Source of the DNA: Halictus rubicundus
Lineage: Eukaryota > Arthropoda > Insecta > Hymenoptera > Halictidae
Assembly (NCBI RefSeq): GCF_050948215.1
Contig: NC_135152.1
Span: forward strand, 1,708,310 to 1,772,309
Reading direction: 5' to 3'
DNA: 64,000 nt
The translations under genes and the position numbers were made by a program. This document shows positions 45,176 to 55,898 of the stretch, piece by piece (position 1 is the first letter of the stretch; every line of letters begins with the position of its first letter). Under the pieces are notes generated by a model that saw only the letters and a list, made by a program, of their open reading frames with translations, made no database searches and had not been told where the DNA came from.

Positions 45176-45901
45176 ACCATCTGCTTACATTCTAGGCTGT
45201 TGGTCGGTCTTTAAAAAAAAATCTTTATTCGTCGAATAAATTCATTACGTGTGGAATAGAGATAACATAATTATTTTTATTTGACGCGTAACAAATCATT
45301 TTTTTATCTTTTATTCGCTGTTTGAAATGTCTATTTCAATAAAAATTTGCCTATCTTTGCTCCTACAATTATATTATTTTATATTATATTCATTCATCCA
45401 CGTGATTCTCTCTCAAACTCTATACTATTCGGAATAGTACGTTAAATAAACGCTACTCTGGTTTTCAACATATTTCTGTTCCCACAGATCGATTCTTAGA
45501 ACAATTATCTATAAAAAAAGTGTAAGGAAATAATGCTTGTTCATGAAATATTTTTAAATTACAATTTAAGGTATCTCATATGGAAGGAGAAATTGATTTC
45601 CCTAAAATTATGCTTTAATAATTTCTTACGTAAAATATTTTTACGAATTTTTCGTCCTTGATATTAGTTTTACTTTTAATATTTTAAATCTTAAAAAGCA
45701 ACACTAAAAAAAATATCTGTTTAATTTGAATACGTTTGTCGGAGAATGTAACATTTGATAATCGATATGGTTCCGTGATGATTCACCTTCTCACCGACGG
45801 GAATTTCCTAAGTGGTCTTCTGCACCGACGAGATACCGTCGTTGGCCTTCTGTTTCTTACCCCAGCCAAAATCTATCCTAGAGGGCGGTAGAAAGCACCG
45901 C

Positions 45902-45968
45902 ATTTTTCGAGCGACACATTCTCCCGTAAGGCTGGCAGTCTTACGGGAGAATGTGTCGCTCGAAAAAT
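45902..45968. repeat. Perfect 29-bp hairpin
   Basis: Arm 45902-45930 is the exact inverse of 45940-45968, with loop GCTGGCAGT. It is missing from the matching place in the right arm of the foldback, so it arose or inserted after the arms formed. Confidence 0.85.
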
Positions 45969-45971
45969 ACG

Positions 45972-47266
45972 TGTGGGGATTTTGGGGAGAGATATGTTGA
46001 AGTGGTCTGTCTGTCGACTTCCTCTGTAGTGGTACACACCACATCGGTGAGCGTAGACTCAGACTGTCCTCCATGAACGTGGGGACTGTACGATGAGCAC
46101 GTAGTACAGAAAACAGGGTCACTAGTGGCCACAGGCCACACGTTCTCGAGAGAGATATATATAGTATCGATTAATGGCGCGGAGAGGCAAATTTAAATGT
46201 AAGATGTAATCGCGTATTTCATACATACGTATTTTATTTGGGCACGATAGTTTAGAGTAGGTAAAGAAAGACCGGGAGAGTTCCATAGAGATCCTTGACG
46301 AAATTCGAGTCGGCGAGACTAATTGCGGAATCTAGAGAAAGTCACGCAGCCTCTTAGAGTAGCTTCTCCAATTCTACATAAATTAGGGATAGTCGAAGTC
46401 CGGAATCAGTTAAGGACAAGAGGTCATAAATTCTCAGTCAAGGACCTCTTGGAACTCCCTCGGACCTCTCTCTTGTTCGGTCCCACATGGCCCCACGTCC
46501 CTTGTTTTGGCGGGGCTTCACCCTCATGCGTACCCCACTCCCGTGCGTGCGCTATTAAGATCCATCCACTACCAATCACCATCAAGCAGCAACCGGAAGA
46601 CGAGTGATCCGACGACTCAACGCCTAGCCAGAAGATCCCAATTTTCCTATTGGCTAAGGAAGCGAGACGAGAAGGAAGAAGCTAGAAAAAGGATTCGAAG
46701 CTCCAGGATGAGACAGAACTCATTGTAGAACTGAGGGAGTTACATCTCCAAGTACTTCTAATAAAATCTACAACAGTTTTTCGCCTTTAAACTCTGTGTA
46801 CAAAGTTTATTTCTTAACTTCCACGAGCAGAGCGCTTCAGCGCTCCACGGGCACTCGAACCCACAACCAAAATCCCTATTCCACCACACTGCGACGCAAC
46901 AATATGATAGTCCAAGATGGACGCGCCACGTGTTCGCGGCGAAGTCGGAACAGGTTAACTGCGTGAGGCCCACACCTCACGATTAATAAAGGTGTCAGGT
47001 AACGATCAAATAACAACGTTTATTCACCGAATGGCAACGAGGAAACTCGCGAAACAGCTAGACGCGAGATGCAAGGTCCGTCCAGTACGGACAGCGTAGT
47101 AACACGGTTATATATCAAATTCAACTCCGAAAGACGCAACTAGCTACGGCGGCGTGGTTTTCGCGAAAGAGAAAGAGTCGTCGACGAGACGCTCCTCGCC
47201 GCGGGAAACGCAGGCGCACTAACGCGTGCCGCATGGCACATGCGCGTGAGCGCCGCCGGCCCCACA
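45972..47266 (-). mobile_element. Family J solo LTR, minus strand, interrupted
   Basis: On the minus strand begins TGTGGGGCCGGCGGCG (at 47266) and ends TCCCCACA (at 45972). It is homologous to 62400-62952 and 55899-56425 but interrupted at about 46150-46901 by family K. TACG lies immediately left (45968-45971). The right-hand TACG is recovered once the nested family L and gypsy insertions are removed. Confidence 0.6.
46150..46901 (-). repeat. Family K repeat, copy 1
   Basis: About 750 bp, inverse of 59308-60048. In K orientation it starts TGTTGCGTCGCAGTGTGG and includes GGGTTCGAGTGCC, similar to a tRNA/pol III B box. A 131-codon frame is continuous in the other copy but shifted here. Class unknown. 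Confidence 0.55.
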
Positions 47267-47270
47267 TACT

Positions 47271-48073
47271 TGTGACGTCGCCCTAATCGAAACAGGCGCC
47301 ATCTCGGTAATAACTAGACATGATACCGCGCGTATTCGAACAGACACGTATTCTATAAGGATAATTTTTAAGAAAGCGCAGTTAGAAAATGTTATGTTAA
47401 GTTAAGAGGTCACTCGAGTAGGGAAAGCGAGACGCAAGGAATGCCAGCTGCAAGCGATAACGGAGCGGAACCACTTCTACTAGGACCAGGCCCGCTTAAG
47501 CGAAGGACAACGAGGAAAAACAGACCCGAGAGAAGACAGCTCTACAGCCTCCCTCAAGGACCTGGAAGACATAAATTAGTCACCCCCGAACAAGAGGCCA
47601 CCTACGAAGACATCGAACGGCAATCGAAACGCACGTGGCATGCTACACGCGAGTAACCCCTCAGATTACGTCCCCTTGGGCCACTCCTTCGAGGCCTTAC
47701 GCATTCTAGGCCCACGCAACTTAGGGGAGGAGACTACCCTTCTGATTGGACCTCACGACGCCCCACTATCAACGCATCCTGGAACCGGAGGTCCGATAAA
47801 AGGAACAGAGCAAAGGCCCGCGACACTCGTTTTTGATCTCAAAAATCACTTTGTCGACCCATCAACATTATTAGAAATACAACAAAGTTTTCCGACCAAG
47901 TTACGTTATAACATTTTATATCCATTTTCCCTTCCCAGATAAAGCCGCGTTCGGGAGTTTAGTACCTTAGTACTTTGAGGCGTTTGAACTCATGCCGCGA
48001 AATTGATAGATTAACCGGTTGTGCCATCTGCAGACAAGTATCGTAATTTCGGGTCCCTAATACGTACATAACA
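47271..48073 (+). repeat. 5' LTR of 412-like gypsy
   Basis: 803 bp, TGTGACGTCGCC...TACATAACA. Small frames in it (for example 47441-47656) recur unchanged in the other LTR and are not counted as genes. Confidence 0.93.
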
Positions 48074-48074
48074 G

Positions 48075-48092
48075 TGGTGACAGCGGTGGGAT
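48075..48092 (+). other. Primer-binding site, tRNA-Leu type
   Basis: TGGTGACAGCGGTGGGAT, one base after the LTR, resembles the reverse complement of a tRNA-Leu 3' end (...ATCCCACCGCTG.CACCA). The same site occurs at 11664-11681. Confidence 0.65.
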
Positions 48093-48595
48093 ACGCCAAC
48101 TTTCGTGCGCGCTTTTTCAAAAGAACACATTTGTGACTTAGAATTCGAACTGAACTAACAGTGTATTTTAATTAAATAAGGACAATAAAAGAGTGCAGGT
48201 GAACATTGAACTGTGAATTACAAACTGAGTTTTCGTGCCACTCTTCCCTCCTGGGTTTTGGCGTGGTTTCCCCAGGGAGCGACGGGTGAATACCGGAAGA
48301 GGTGATTATCAGCGGCCACGCAAGCTAGCCTAAAGCAACCCTGAAATCACTGGCAATCACTGGATACCTGCTGCGCACCTGCCATCCTGATAGCTGCACA
48401 TTCAACGTCCATTTGAAGAAGGGAACAACATCTAGTAAACGAACCTACCCTTCTGGAATTCAGTAGCAGCGGACATCGTCAACTCATCAGCAGCTCAAGT
48501 GTAAGACACACGTTCATTGTTTCTATCTCGAGTGACCAGTCAGGATTAGATTAGTTTGGTATTTAGATTAAGATAGATAATTGTCTAGTGTAAAC

Positions 48596-49864
48596 ATGAG
48601 TAACGATAGTCGATCGACTAGCTCGTGGGTTGTCGCGTGCCCGCAGGGAACCTCACGGTCTGATAGCTCCTCCGATTTCTCTCTTATCCCTTGGCGTGAC
48701 CCTGAGATCATGCGAAATGAAATTGACAAACCATTTGTTCGGCCACCGGGGTATCAACTCCCATCGATTGTGTCTGAACAGTACGAAAATTCGAATATAG
48801 AGGAATTATCTTCTGCTTCCGCTGTCTCTAATGTCGAATCCGTCGGCGGATGCCAAATCTCTTTAAAATTAGCCTCGGAAATTTTGCCTGAATTTGATGG
48901 GAAGTCTACACCGGTGAAAGAGTTTACGAGATTATGCCGCGATATTTGGAAGGCGGTAAAGTTGAACGAACGGCAATTTCTTGTTAAAATAATAGAGAAA
49001 AAAGTAATTAAGGACGCGAAAAGTCATATCCGACGACAACGAGATACGTATAATCTGGAAGAATTACTAAAATCTTTGGAACGTGCATTTACCCCAAGGC
49101 ACACTCTCGACACCCTCCAAACGCGTATGTCGAATATGTATCAAGAAATCGGAGAATCTGCACTCCAGTACGGGAATCGAGTCAAAGAATTATTAGACGA
49201 TATACTTGACGCGATTGATGAAGAATGTGATCCGGACGTCGCATATGGAGTACGGACTAGGGCCATAGACAACGCCTGCGGTTGTTACATCACGGGATTG
49301 AGTAATACAATCGAGACTCAGGTTCGTCAAGGAAAACCCGCGATTCTCCAAGCGGCCATTGATTTGGCGATGGACGAGGAGGAACATCAAAAGAATAGAG
49401 CTCGTGTTCGTCGAAAAAAAATCGTGCGATACGATCGTCGCGAACGTGGGCAAGAACGAAGATTTGACACGAGACGTCCTCGCGAAGAAATAGAGACAGT
49501 CCGGGTAAACGAAATCCGGGCAACACGAGGCGGTGATGATCGTCGTTCACGCCTTTACTGCCATACCTGTCGGAAACCGGGTCACGCGTCAGAAAACTGC
49601 AATAGCTTCAAACGGCGGGAGGCCCTTATGTGCACTTATTGTAAACGGAAAGGTCATAACGAGTTTAATTGTTTTACTAAGCGCGATCGGGAACGACGTA
49701 GTGATAATCACCCATCATCATACATTGCACCTGGGCGTAATTTAAACTCCAATCTCGCTCTTCGAGACAGCGCTACGAAGAGTGTAGCAATAAAAGCGCG
49801 ACCCGACTCTGCCAGGTTAACTACGATCTCAGTCGAAAGCGAACAACCCAACTCCCCGTCATAA
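48596..49864 (+). CDS. gag: Gag of 412-like gypsy
   Basis: 422 residues from the first in-frame ATG (MSNDSRSTSS); the frame is open slightly upstream from a TTG but that is not needed. Capsid-like region about 90-265, with SLERAFTPRHTLDTLQTR and Glu/Arg-rich helices. A strongly basic linker (about 268-318) precedes two CCHC knuckles, CHTCRKPGHASENC (322-335) and CTYCKRKGHNEFNC (346-359), which bind element RNA. The last 45 residues overlap pol. The frame is intact. Confidence 0.92.
   Translation: MSNDSRSTSSWVVACPQGTSRSDSSSDFSLIPWRDPEIMRNEIDKPFVRPPGYQLPSIVSEQYENSNIEELSSASAVSNVESVGGCQISLKLASEILPEFDGKSTPVKEFTRLCRDIWKAVKLNERQFLVKIIEKKVIKDAKSHIRRQRDTYNLEELLKSLERAFTPRHTLDTLQTRMSNMYQEIGESALQYGNRVKELLDDILDAIDEECDPDVAYGVRTRAIDNACGCYITGLSNTIETQVRQGKPAILQAAIDLAMDEEEHQKNRARVRRKKIVRYDRRERGQERRFDTRRPREEIETVRVNEIRATRGGDDRRSRLYCHTCRKPGHASENCNSFKRREALMCTYCKRKGHNEFNCFTKRDRERRSDNHPSSYIAPGRNLNSNLALRDSATKSVAIKARPDSARLTTISVESEQPNSPS
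49741..49800 (+). promoter_or_regulatory. -1 ribosomal frameshift signal (TTTAAAC plus hairpin)
   Basis: Heptamer T TTA AAC at 49741-49747 is exactly in register with gag codons aat tta aac. U UUA AAC is one of the strongest known slippery sequences. The -1 frame opens right there, since its previous codon (49738-49740) is TAA. After an 8-nt spacer, 49756-49764 pairs with 49776-49784 (9 bp, one G-U) around an 11-nt loop. The loop GCGC could pair with GCGC near 49796-49799, giving a pseudoknot. Confidence 0.85.
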
Positions 49865-52800
49865 TTATAGATCATTGTTTTTTCCATAACAACCAGGGTT
49901 ATTTCCTCATTGACACCGGTTCACAATTGAATCTAATTAAAGAAAGTGCGATTTCTCCAGAGGTTCATGTTAACACTAAAATTTCGTATCATTTGAGAGG
50001 CATTGGGACAGGAACTCGTCGAACCTATGGAGAAATTACTCTCAATATGCTGAGTGTCGAAATAAAATTTCAAGTAGTAGACCATAGCTTCCCCATAGAA
50101 CAATCCGGAATTATTGGAATGGAATTCCTTACTAAACAGCAGGCTCTTCTAGCTTTTCGAGAAAATTTGTCAAGTTCACTAATCTTAGGGAATAAAGAAA
50201 TTCCGTTTTGTAACCACCCTTCGTTCGACTTGCCGCCGCGAACTAAAACGTTAATTAAAATTCCTACTAAAACTCCAAATTTAAGGGAAGGTTACGTTAG
50301 GAAAATGGATTTCGGACCGGGAGTGTACGTAGGAGAAGCAATTGTTTCGCAAGATCAGGGTCATGTAAAATTGTTCGCCATTAATTGTACGTATGATCAG
50401 GTCAATATTACTCTACCTCCGGTCGAACTGGAAGATTTCGAGGCTCAACCCCCATTAGCCCGTTCTGCTCGAATCGGTAACCCAGGTATAGACAACCAAC
50501 GCTCCTCTGCCGAGAGACTTTCAAAGCTTTCTGGCCTTCTTAAATTAGATAATTTGAACGAGGAAGAAAGAGTTAGTATTCTATCAAGTGTTGCTACTTA
50601 CGCATACCAATTTCACTTACCTGGAGATAGATTAGAGTCCACCACCACCGTAAAACATAAGATAATTACCACCGATGAGAGCCCGCTACACACCAAACAA
50701 TACAGATATCCTCAGATCCACAAGGCAGAAATTCAGAACCAAGTCCAAGACCTTCTTAACAATAAAATCATCGAACCCTCCGATTCCCCATATAATTCAC
50801 CTGTTTGGATCGTGCCGAAGAAGCCGGATTCGTCTGGTGAACCTCGTTGGCGAATGGTCATCGACTATCGCAGACTCAATGAAAAAACAATTAACGACGC
50901 TTACCCACTCCCTAATATAACGGATATCCTCGATCAACTAGGAGGTGCTAAATATTTTAGCACGCTCGATTTAGCCTCAGGGTTTCATCAGGTATCTATG
51001 GACCCCTCTTCTAAATCAAAAACCGCATTTTCAACCCCTTTTGGACATTACGAGTTTAATAGAATGCCCTTTGGTCTTTGTAACGCACCAGCCACCTTCC
51101 AGAGGCTTATGGATCGTGTCCTCGTCGGTCTACAGGGTATCGAATTATTCGTATACATGGATGATATTGTCGTCTATGCTAATTCACTCGAAGAACACTC
51201 TAGAAAACTAAACACTCTGCTAGGTCGCTTGCAAAACGCTGGGCTGGCACTTCAACCGGAAAAGTGCATGTTTCTTCGCAAAGAAATAGCTTATCTAGGG
51301 CATCTGATCACTAACGAAGGAGTGAAGCCGGACCCCGGTAAAATTAAAGCCGTGAAATCGTTCCCGGTACCCTCGAATAGGAAAACAATTAAATCCTTTT
51401 TAGGATTAATCGGATACTATCGCAGGTTTATCAAGGACTTCGCGAGACTCGCAAAACCCATGACTCGATTGCTAAAAAAGAGTACTCCATTCTTCTGGAA
51501 CCATGCTGCGCAAGAAGCATTTGAAAACCTAAGAGACACTATCTGCCGGCAACCCCTCCTGCAATATCCGGATTTTCGCAAATCATTTATAGTCACTACC
51601 GATGCCTCCAACTATGCCATCGGTGCCGTCCTCAGTCAGGGTGATATAGGCAAAGATCTTCCTATTGCCTATGCATCGAGAACACTGAACGACACCGAAA
51701 CAAACTATTCTACTACCGAAAAGGAATTACTCGCCATAATTTTCGCTGTTAATCATTTCCGCCCCTATCTGTACGGCCATAAATTTACCCTTGTCACGGA
51801 CCATCGACCTCTAGTTTGGCTCCACAACACCAAAGATCCAACCTCCAAATTAATGCGATGGAGAATCAAATTGAACGAGTACGATTATAATATCGTATAC
51901 AAGCCAGGACGCGTAAATTCCAACGCGGATGCTCTTTCCCGTAACGTTCCGGATGAGGTTTTGCAACAAACGGCAGTGGAACTTCAAAGGGATTCTCACT
52001 CTAGATGTCAGGAAAAGATGCTTGTCCGCGCGGACAAAACACCGGTTACTGATATCGAAACGGGTGACGATCCTGGCAAAGTATCTCAATGTCTCGAATG
52101 TGAAGCTTCCGTTGCCGCCTGCTTCTTTGCTAGCGAGAAGTTGGCGGAAGAGATAGGAAATCTACCCCAGATAAACAACCAACTTGTATCCACCCGAACA
52201 CCATCCACAATAACATCGAAATCCTGCAACAACATTTGCATGACTACTCAACAAGACAAGACAGTAGATCGTGTCCCGGGGAGTAAAGTGTGGACCCTTC
52301 TTCCTGCAACGCTGGAAAATTCGCCTGCACGCTATGTCGGTAGTTCCGGTTCTGCGCGCAAATTCCCAGACCGTCTCCAAGGACAAGCTGCAGTGCAACG
52401 AGAAGCGACGATAAAACCCGTACTCGCAACGAGGGAAATCTCGCCTGTACGCCATGTCGGAGTTCCGGTACGCGCGCAAATTCCCGTACCGTCTCCACGG
52501 ACAGGCTGCAGTGCACGCATCGAGGGAAGGTATTTATGGGACACGGTTGACTCTGACGCTACCCAACCCGACGATAACCCTTTTTCAGAAGAACGAAACA
52601 TATCCAACCAAGATCCACCGATCGCTGCCCGATTCAACACTAACGAATTATACACTTTAACCCATTCATGTTTTACCTACAGTAAAGATTTCCTATCTCT
52701 GAGAAAAGATCACATAGTTCATTTCATTTCGGCAAACTACGAGTTAACTTCTGCAACTAGTAATGAGTTACTCGAACAAGGGAGGTTCTCCATCCATGAA

Positions 52801-54174
52801 TTGCGCAACGTGGATGCCAACGTAGGTGAAGCCATTGCCATCCGATCCGGTCGAACCAATATTTTCCACTTAATTACCCAAGAAACCCCCAATTCACCTA
52901 CCAGCCTTACAAACATCGAATTGTGCATTCATAGTTTAAAAAATTTAATGAAGGGACTTGGCCTCTTTACTTGCAGTGTATCGAAAAATCGTAACGACTT
53001 AGATCAAATTCCTTGGATCGATATAGAAAAACTATTCAAGGCTGGTTTCTCGACGGAAGGGTATACTATCACTATATGCTCAAACGAACTAAAATTTCCC
53101 CCAAAGGACGACCAAAGTCGTATCCTTAAAGAATACCACGAGTCTGTGGTGGGTGGTCACAAAGGAATTACTAAGTTATATAACCGTGTTCGTGAAGACT
53201 TCTATTGGAAAGGAATGCGAAAAGATACCGCAGACCTCGTAAAAACCTGCCCCAGTTGTCAAAAATTCAAACTAGTAAGGAAAGGGATTAAACAACCTCT
53301 TCGTATTACAGACACCCCTCAACAGGCATTCGATAAGGTACAGTTAGACATTGTTGGACCTTTACCAGTAACCGAATCAGGTTACAGATATCTCCTCACT
53401 CTCCAAGATAATCTGACAAAATATTCAGATGCTATCCCTCTCCGAGAAATGGATGCAGTCTCTGTTGCTTCTGCACTTGCAGAACAATTTATTTCTCGTT
53501 TCGGATGCCCAAAAACCATCCACACTGATCAAGGTAGAAATTTTATGAGCCGAATAATGAAATGCTTTTGCCGCATCTTCAAAATCAAACAAATTAAATC
53601 TACAGCATACCATCCCCAATCATTAGGTTCGCTCGAACGCGCTCACCACGTCTTCATCGAATATTTAAAACACTATTGCACTAAGAGAGATTGGGATAAA
53701 TGGATACGATTCGGCATGTTTTCCTACAATACATCGGTTCACGAGTCTACAGGTTTCACTCCCCATGAACTTATTTTTGGTAAAAAGGCCCGCATCCCTT
53801 CAGAATTTGCCGACGTACAACCACCCCGAACGTTTTCTCAATACTTCGACGACCTTTTCTCTACAATAACAACCGTACAAGCATCTGCCGCCCAAACCCT
53901 TAAGAAAGCCAAGGCTAAGTGTAAAAAACTTTATGACCGGAACGTCAACCCACACAAGTTTAGGATCGACGACCACGTGTACCTGCTTCACGAACCTCGA
54001 ACTTCCAAGTTTGACCCCCAATGGAACGGACCGTATAAAATAACCCGATTATTTGATGATTTCAATGCCGAAATCGCAATCAACCAATCACGTATGAAGA
54101 TAGTCCATACCAATAAACTTAAATTAGCCCATATTAGGCCTGAACCGCTACCCGATCCACAACCAGATCCTTGA
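49741..54174 (+). CDS. pol: Pol of 412-like gypsy, intact (expressed by -1 frameshift)
   Basis: Open from the slippery site to 54174 with no stop. Order: protease (FLIDTGSQLN, about 49900-49930); reverse transcriptase (WRMVIDYRRLNEKT, STLDLASGFHQV, catalytic YMDD at about 51154-51165); RNase H (VTTDASNYAIGAVLS, TEKELLAIIFA, VTDHRPL, NADALSR); a 412-type linker of some 330 residues with an imperfect 120-bp tandem duplication; integrase with zinc domain (H..H in GGHKGI, CPSCQKF) and D, D, E in QLDIVGP, HTDQGRNF and GSLERAHH; then a basic tail. It processes Gag and makes and integrates cDNA. All catalytic residues are present. Confidence 0.94.
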   Translation, partial: FKLQSRSSRQRYEECSNKSATRLCQVNYDLSRKRTTQLPVIIIDHCFFHNNQGYFLIDTGSQLNLIKESAISPEVHVNTKISYHLRGIGTGTRRTYGEITLNMLSVEIKFQVVDHSFPIEQSGIIGMEFLTKQQALLAFRENLSSSLILGNKEIPFCNHPSFDLPPRTKTLIKIPTKTPNLREGYVRKMDFGPGVYVGEAIVSQDQGHVKLFAINCTYDQVNITLPPVELEDFEAQPPLARSARIGNPGIDNQRSSAERLSKLSGLLKLDNLNEEERVSILSSVATYAYQFHLPGDRLESTTTVKHKIITTDESPLHTKQYRYPQIHKAEIQNQVQDLLNNKIIEPSDSPYNSPVWIVPKKPDSSGEPRWRMVIDYRRLNEKTINDAYPLPNITDILDQLGGAKYFSTLDLASGFHQVSMDPSSKSKTAFSTPFGHYEFNRMPFGLCNAPATFQRLMDRVLVGLQGIELFVYMDDIVVYANSLEEHSRKLNTLLGRLQNAGLALQPEKCMFLRKEIAYLGHLITNEGVKPDPGKIKAVKSFPVPSNRKTIKSFLGLIGYYRRFIKDFARLAKPMTRLLKKSTPFFWNHAAQEAFENLRDTICRQPLLQYPDFRKSFIVTTDASNYAIGAVLSQGDIGKDLPIAYASRTLNDTETNYSTTEKELLAIIFAVNHFRPYLYGHKFTLVTDHRPLVWLHNTKDPTSKLMRWRIKLNEYDYNIVYKPGRVNSNADALSRNVPDEVLQQTAVELQRDSHSRCQEKMLVRADKTPVTDIETGDDPGKVSQCLECEASVAACFFASEKLAEEIGNLPQINNQLVSTRTPSTITSKSCNNICMTTQQDKTVDRVPGSKVWTLLPATLENSPARYVGSSGSARKFPDRLQGQAAVQREATIKPVLATREISPVRHVGVPVRAQIPVPSPRTGCSARIEGRYLWDTVDSDATQPDDNPFSEERNISNQDPPIAARFNTNELYTLTHSCFTYSKDFLSLRKDHIVHFISANYELTSATSNELLEQGRFSIHELRNVDANVGEAIAIRSGRTNIFHLITQETPNSPTSLTNIELCIHSLKNLMKGLGLFTCSVSKNRNDLDQIPWIDIEKLFKAGFSTEGYTITICSNELKFPPKDDQSRILKEYHESVVGGHKGITKLYNRVREDFYWKGMRKDTADLVKTCPSCQKFKLVRKGIKQPLRITDTPQQAFDKVQLDIVGPLPVTESGYRYLLTLQDNLTKYSDAIPLREMDAVSVASALAEQFISRFGCPKTIHTDQGRNFMSRIMKCFCRIFKIKQIKSTAYHPQSLGSLERAHHVFIEYLKHYCTKRDWDKWIRFGMFSYNTSVHESTGFTPHELIFGKKARIPSEFADVQPPRTFSQYFDDLFSTITTVQASAAQTLKKAKAKCKKLYDRNVNPHKFRIDDHVYLLHEPRTSKFDPQWNGPYKITRLFDDFNAEIAINQSRMKIVHTNKLKLAHIRPEPLPDPQPDP
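52306..52545 (+). repeat. Imperfect 120-bp tandem duplication inside pol
   Basis: GCAACG..GGAAA.TCGCCTG recurs at 52306 and 52426. The units share ATGTCGG, GCGCGCAAATTCCC, CCGTCTCCA and GCTGCAGTGCA. A 2-base length difference makes the second unit read partly in another frame without introducing a stop. Confidence 0.8.
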
Positions 54175-54786
54175 TATACCTGTAGAATATCGAGTCGAGC
54201 ATTATAGCAAGGGTGCTTACGTATGTATGCATATGTATCATGAATGCGGAATATAGGCGAATAATAATATATGCATATATCTTCTAAATAAGCTGTATCG
54301 TTAGTAACACCTATTTTTATACTTAGTCATACCACATCCTTTTATAATTATAAACATCATTATTAAGATCGCTATTACTATTGTCATTTAATTTCTTTTG
54401 TGTTTTTGTATATATGCATACCTTTAATATGATTATGTTACAGTAGTTATTTTCTCTATTATTCTATATATCAAAATAAAATATCTGTCTATGTTACTAA
54501 GCATTTTAGTACCTCTGCTTTCTATAATAAATATTATTATAACTACCCCCTTTCTATACTATAATCATACTATACTATATTTTTTTTTATTGTCATCATT
54601 ACTATTATTATTACTACTGTAGCAATTGGCGCTTTGCTATTATTTTTCCTTTTGCGTTTACCGCTAATTTTATTATTAATCTATTATTATTAATTATTAT
54701 TGTTCCGCTTAGTTATAAGGTGTTCTACCTAGTATTAAAGTAAAAGTTGTTACTACATGTAACATCCTTTTTATTAAGGGGGGAGG
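54175..54786 (+). other. 3' untranslated region and polypurine tract of 412-like gypsy
   Basis: AT-rich, non-coding, ending in AAGGGGGGAGG (54776-54786) against the 3' LTR. No env frame. Confidence 0.75.
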
Positions 54787-55589
54787 TGTGACGTCGCCCA
54801 AATCGAAACAGGCGCCATCTCGGTAATAACTAGACATGATACCGCGCGTATTCGAACAGACACGTATTCTATAAGGATAATTTTTAAGAAAGCGCAGTTA
54901 GAAAATGTTATGTTAAGTTAAGAGGTCACTCGAGTAGGGAAAGCGAGACGCAAGGAATGCCAGCTGCAAGCGATAACGGAGCGGAACCACTTCTACTAGG
55001 ACCAGGCCCGCTTAAGCGAAGGACAACGAGGAAAAACAGACCCGAGAGAAGACAGCTCTACAGCCTCCCTCAAGGACCTGGAAGACATAAATTAGTCACC
55101 CCCGAACAAGAGGCCACCTACGAAGACATCGAACGGCAATCGAAACGCACGTGGCATGCTACACGCGAGTAACCCCTCAGATTACGTCCCCTTGGGCCAC
55201 TCCTTCGAGGCCTTACGCATTCTAGGCCCACGCAACTTAGGGGAGGAGACTACCCTTCTGATTGGACCTCACGACGCCCCACTATCAACGCATCCTGGAA
55301 CCGGAGGTCCGATAAAAGGAACAGAGCAAAGGCCCGCGACACTCGTTTTTGATCTCAAAAATCACTTTGTCGACCCATCAACATTATTAGAAATACAGCA
55401 AAGTTTTCCGACCAAGTTACGTTATAACATTTTATATCCATTTTCCCTTCCCAGATAAAGCCGCGTTCGGGAGTTTAGTACCTTAGTACTTTGAGGCGTT
55501 TGAACTCATGCCGCGAAATTGATAGATTAACCGGTTGTGCCATCTGCAGACAAGTATCGTAATTTCGGGTCCCTAATACGTACATAACA
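54787..55589 (+). repeat. 3' LTR of 412-like gypsy
   Basis: 803 bp, nearly identical to 47271-48073. Confidence 0.93.
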
Positions 55590-55592
55590 TAC

Positions 55593-55893
55593 TGTAGGGA
55601 TATTGGCGCTGCCGCGCCATTCCCCTAGGCACACGCCTAGAGAATATGCTCCGACGAGGTTGGCACTCTCAACCTCGGGCAATGCAGGCGAGAGAACCGC
55701 CTATGTACTCTCTCGCCGCCGGACTCTCGATCGAGACAGACGTCTCGATCCTACGCTCTCGAAGTGAAGTCGAATAAAGTTGTTTTGTTACATACACGAG
55801 TTTATCCCTATCGATAAAAAGTCTCCCAGCGGTTCTGTGCAGAGTAGGCTGCATCTTGGTTCCGCACTTATCCGTGGGACCCTTAAACCTACA
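55593..55893 (+). repeat. Family L solo LTR, copy 1
   Basis: 301 bp, TGTAGGGATATTGG...CCTTAAACCTACA. Target duplication ATAC at 47266-47269 (left, now beyond the gypsy) and 55894-55897 (right). AATAAA lies near 55772. The gypsy entered at its first base, so the family L insertion is older. Confidence 0.75.
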
Positions 55894-55898
55894 ATACG

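Larger units (their letters stand above)
47271..55589 (+). mobile_element. Complete Ty3/gypsy element, 412-like
   Basis: 8319 bp. LTRs 47271-48073 and 54787-55589 (803 bp, about two differences by eye) with target duplication TACT at 47267-47270 and 55590-55593. tRNA-Leu-type primer site, intact gag, -1 frameshift signal, intact pol with all catalytic residues, then an AAGGGGGGAGG polypurine tract. No env-like frame lies between pol and the 3' LTR; that 600-bp stretch is AT-rich. It inserted one base into a family L LTR. Likely recent and possibly active. Confidence 0.94.

Noticed and set aside
47441..47942. Two small frames in the gypsy LTR, repeated at 54957-55458
   Set aside because: Same reason: they are LTR sequence, with no known LTR-encoded protein in this group.
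48581..48595. Alternative upstream gag start
   Set aside because: The codon there is TTG; the first ATG at 48596 gives a normal start.
54175..54786. An env-like gene in the 412-like gypsy
   Set aside because: The stretch is AT-rich and full of stops; no signal peptide or transmembrane frame is present.
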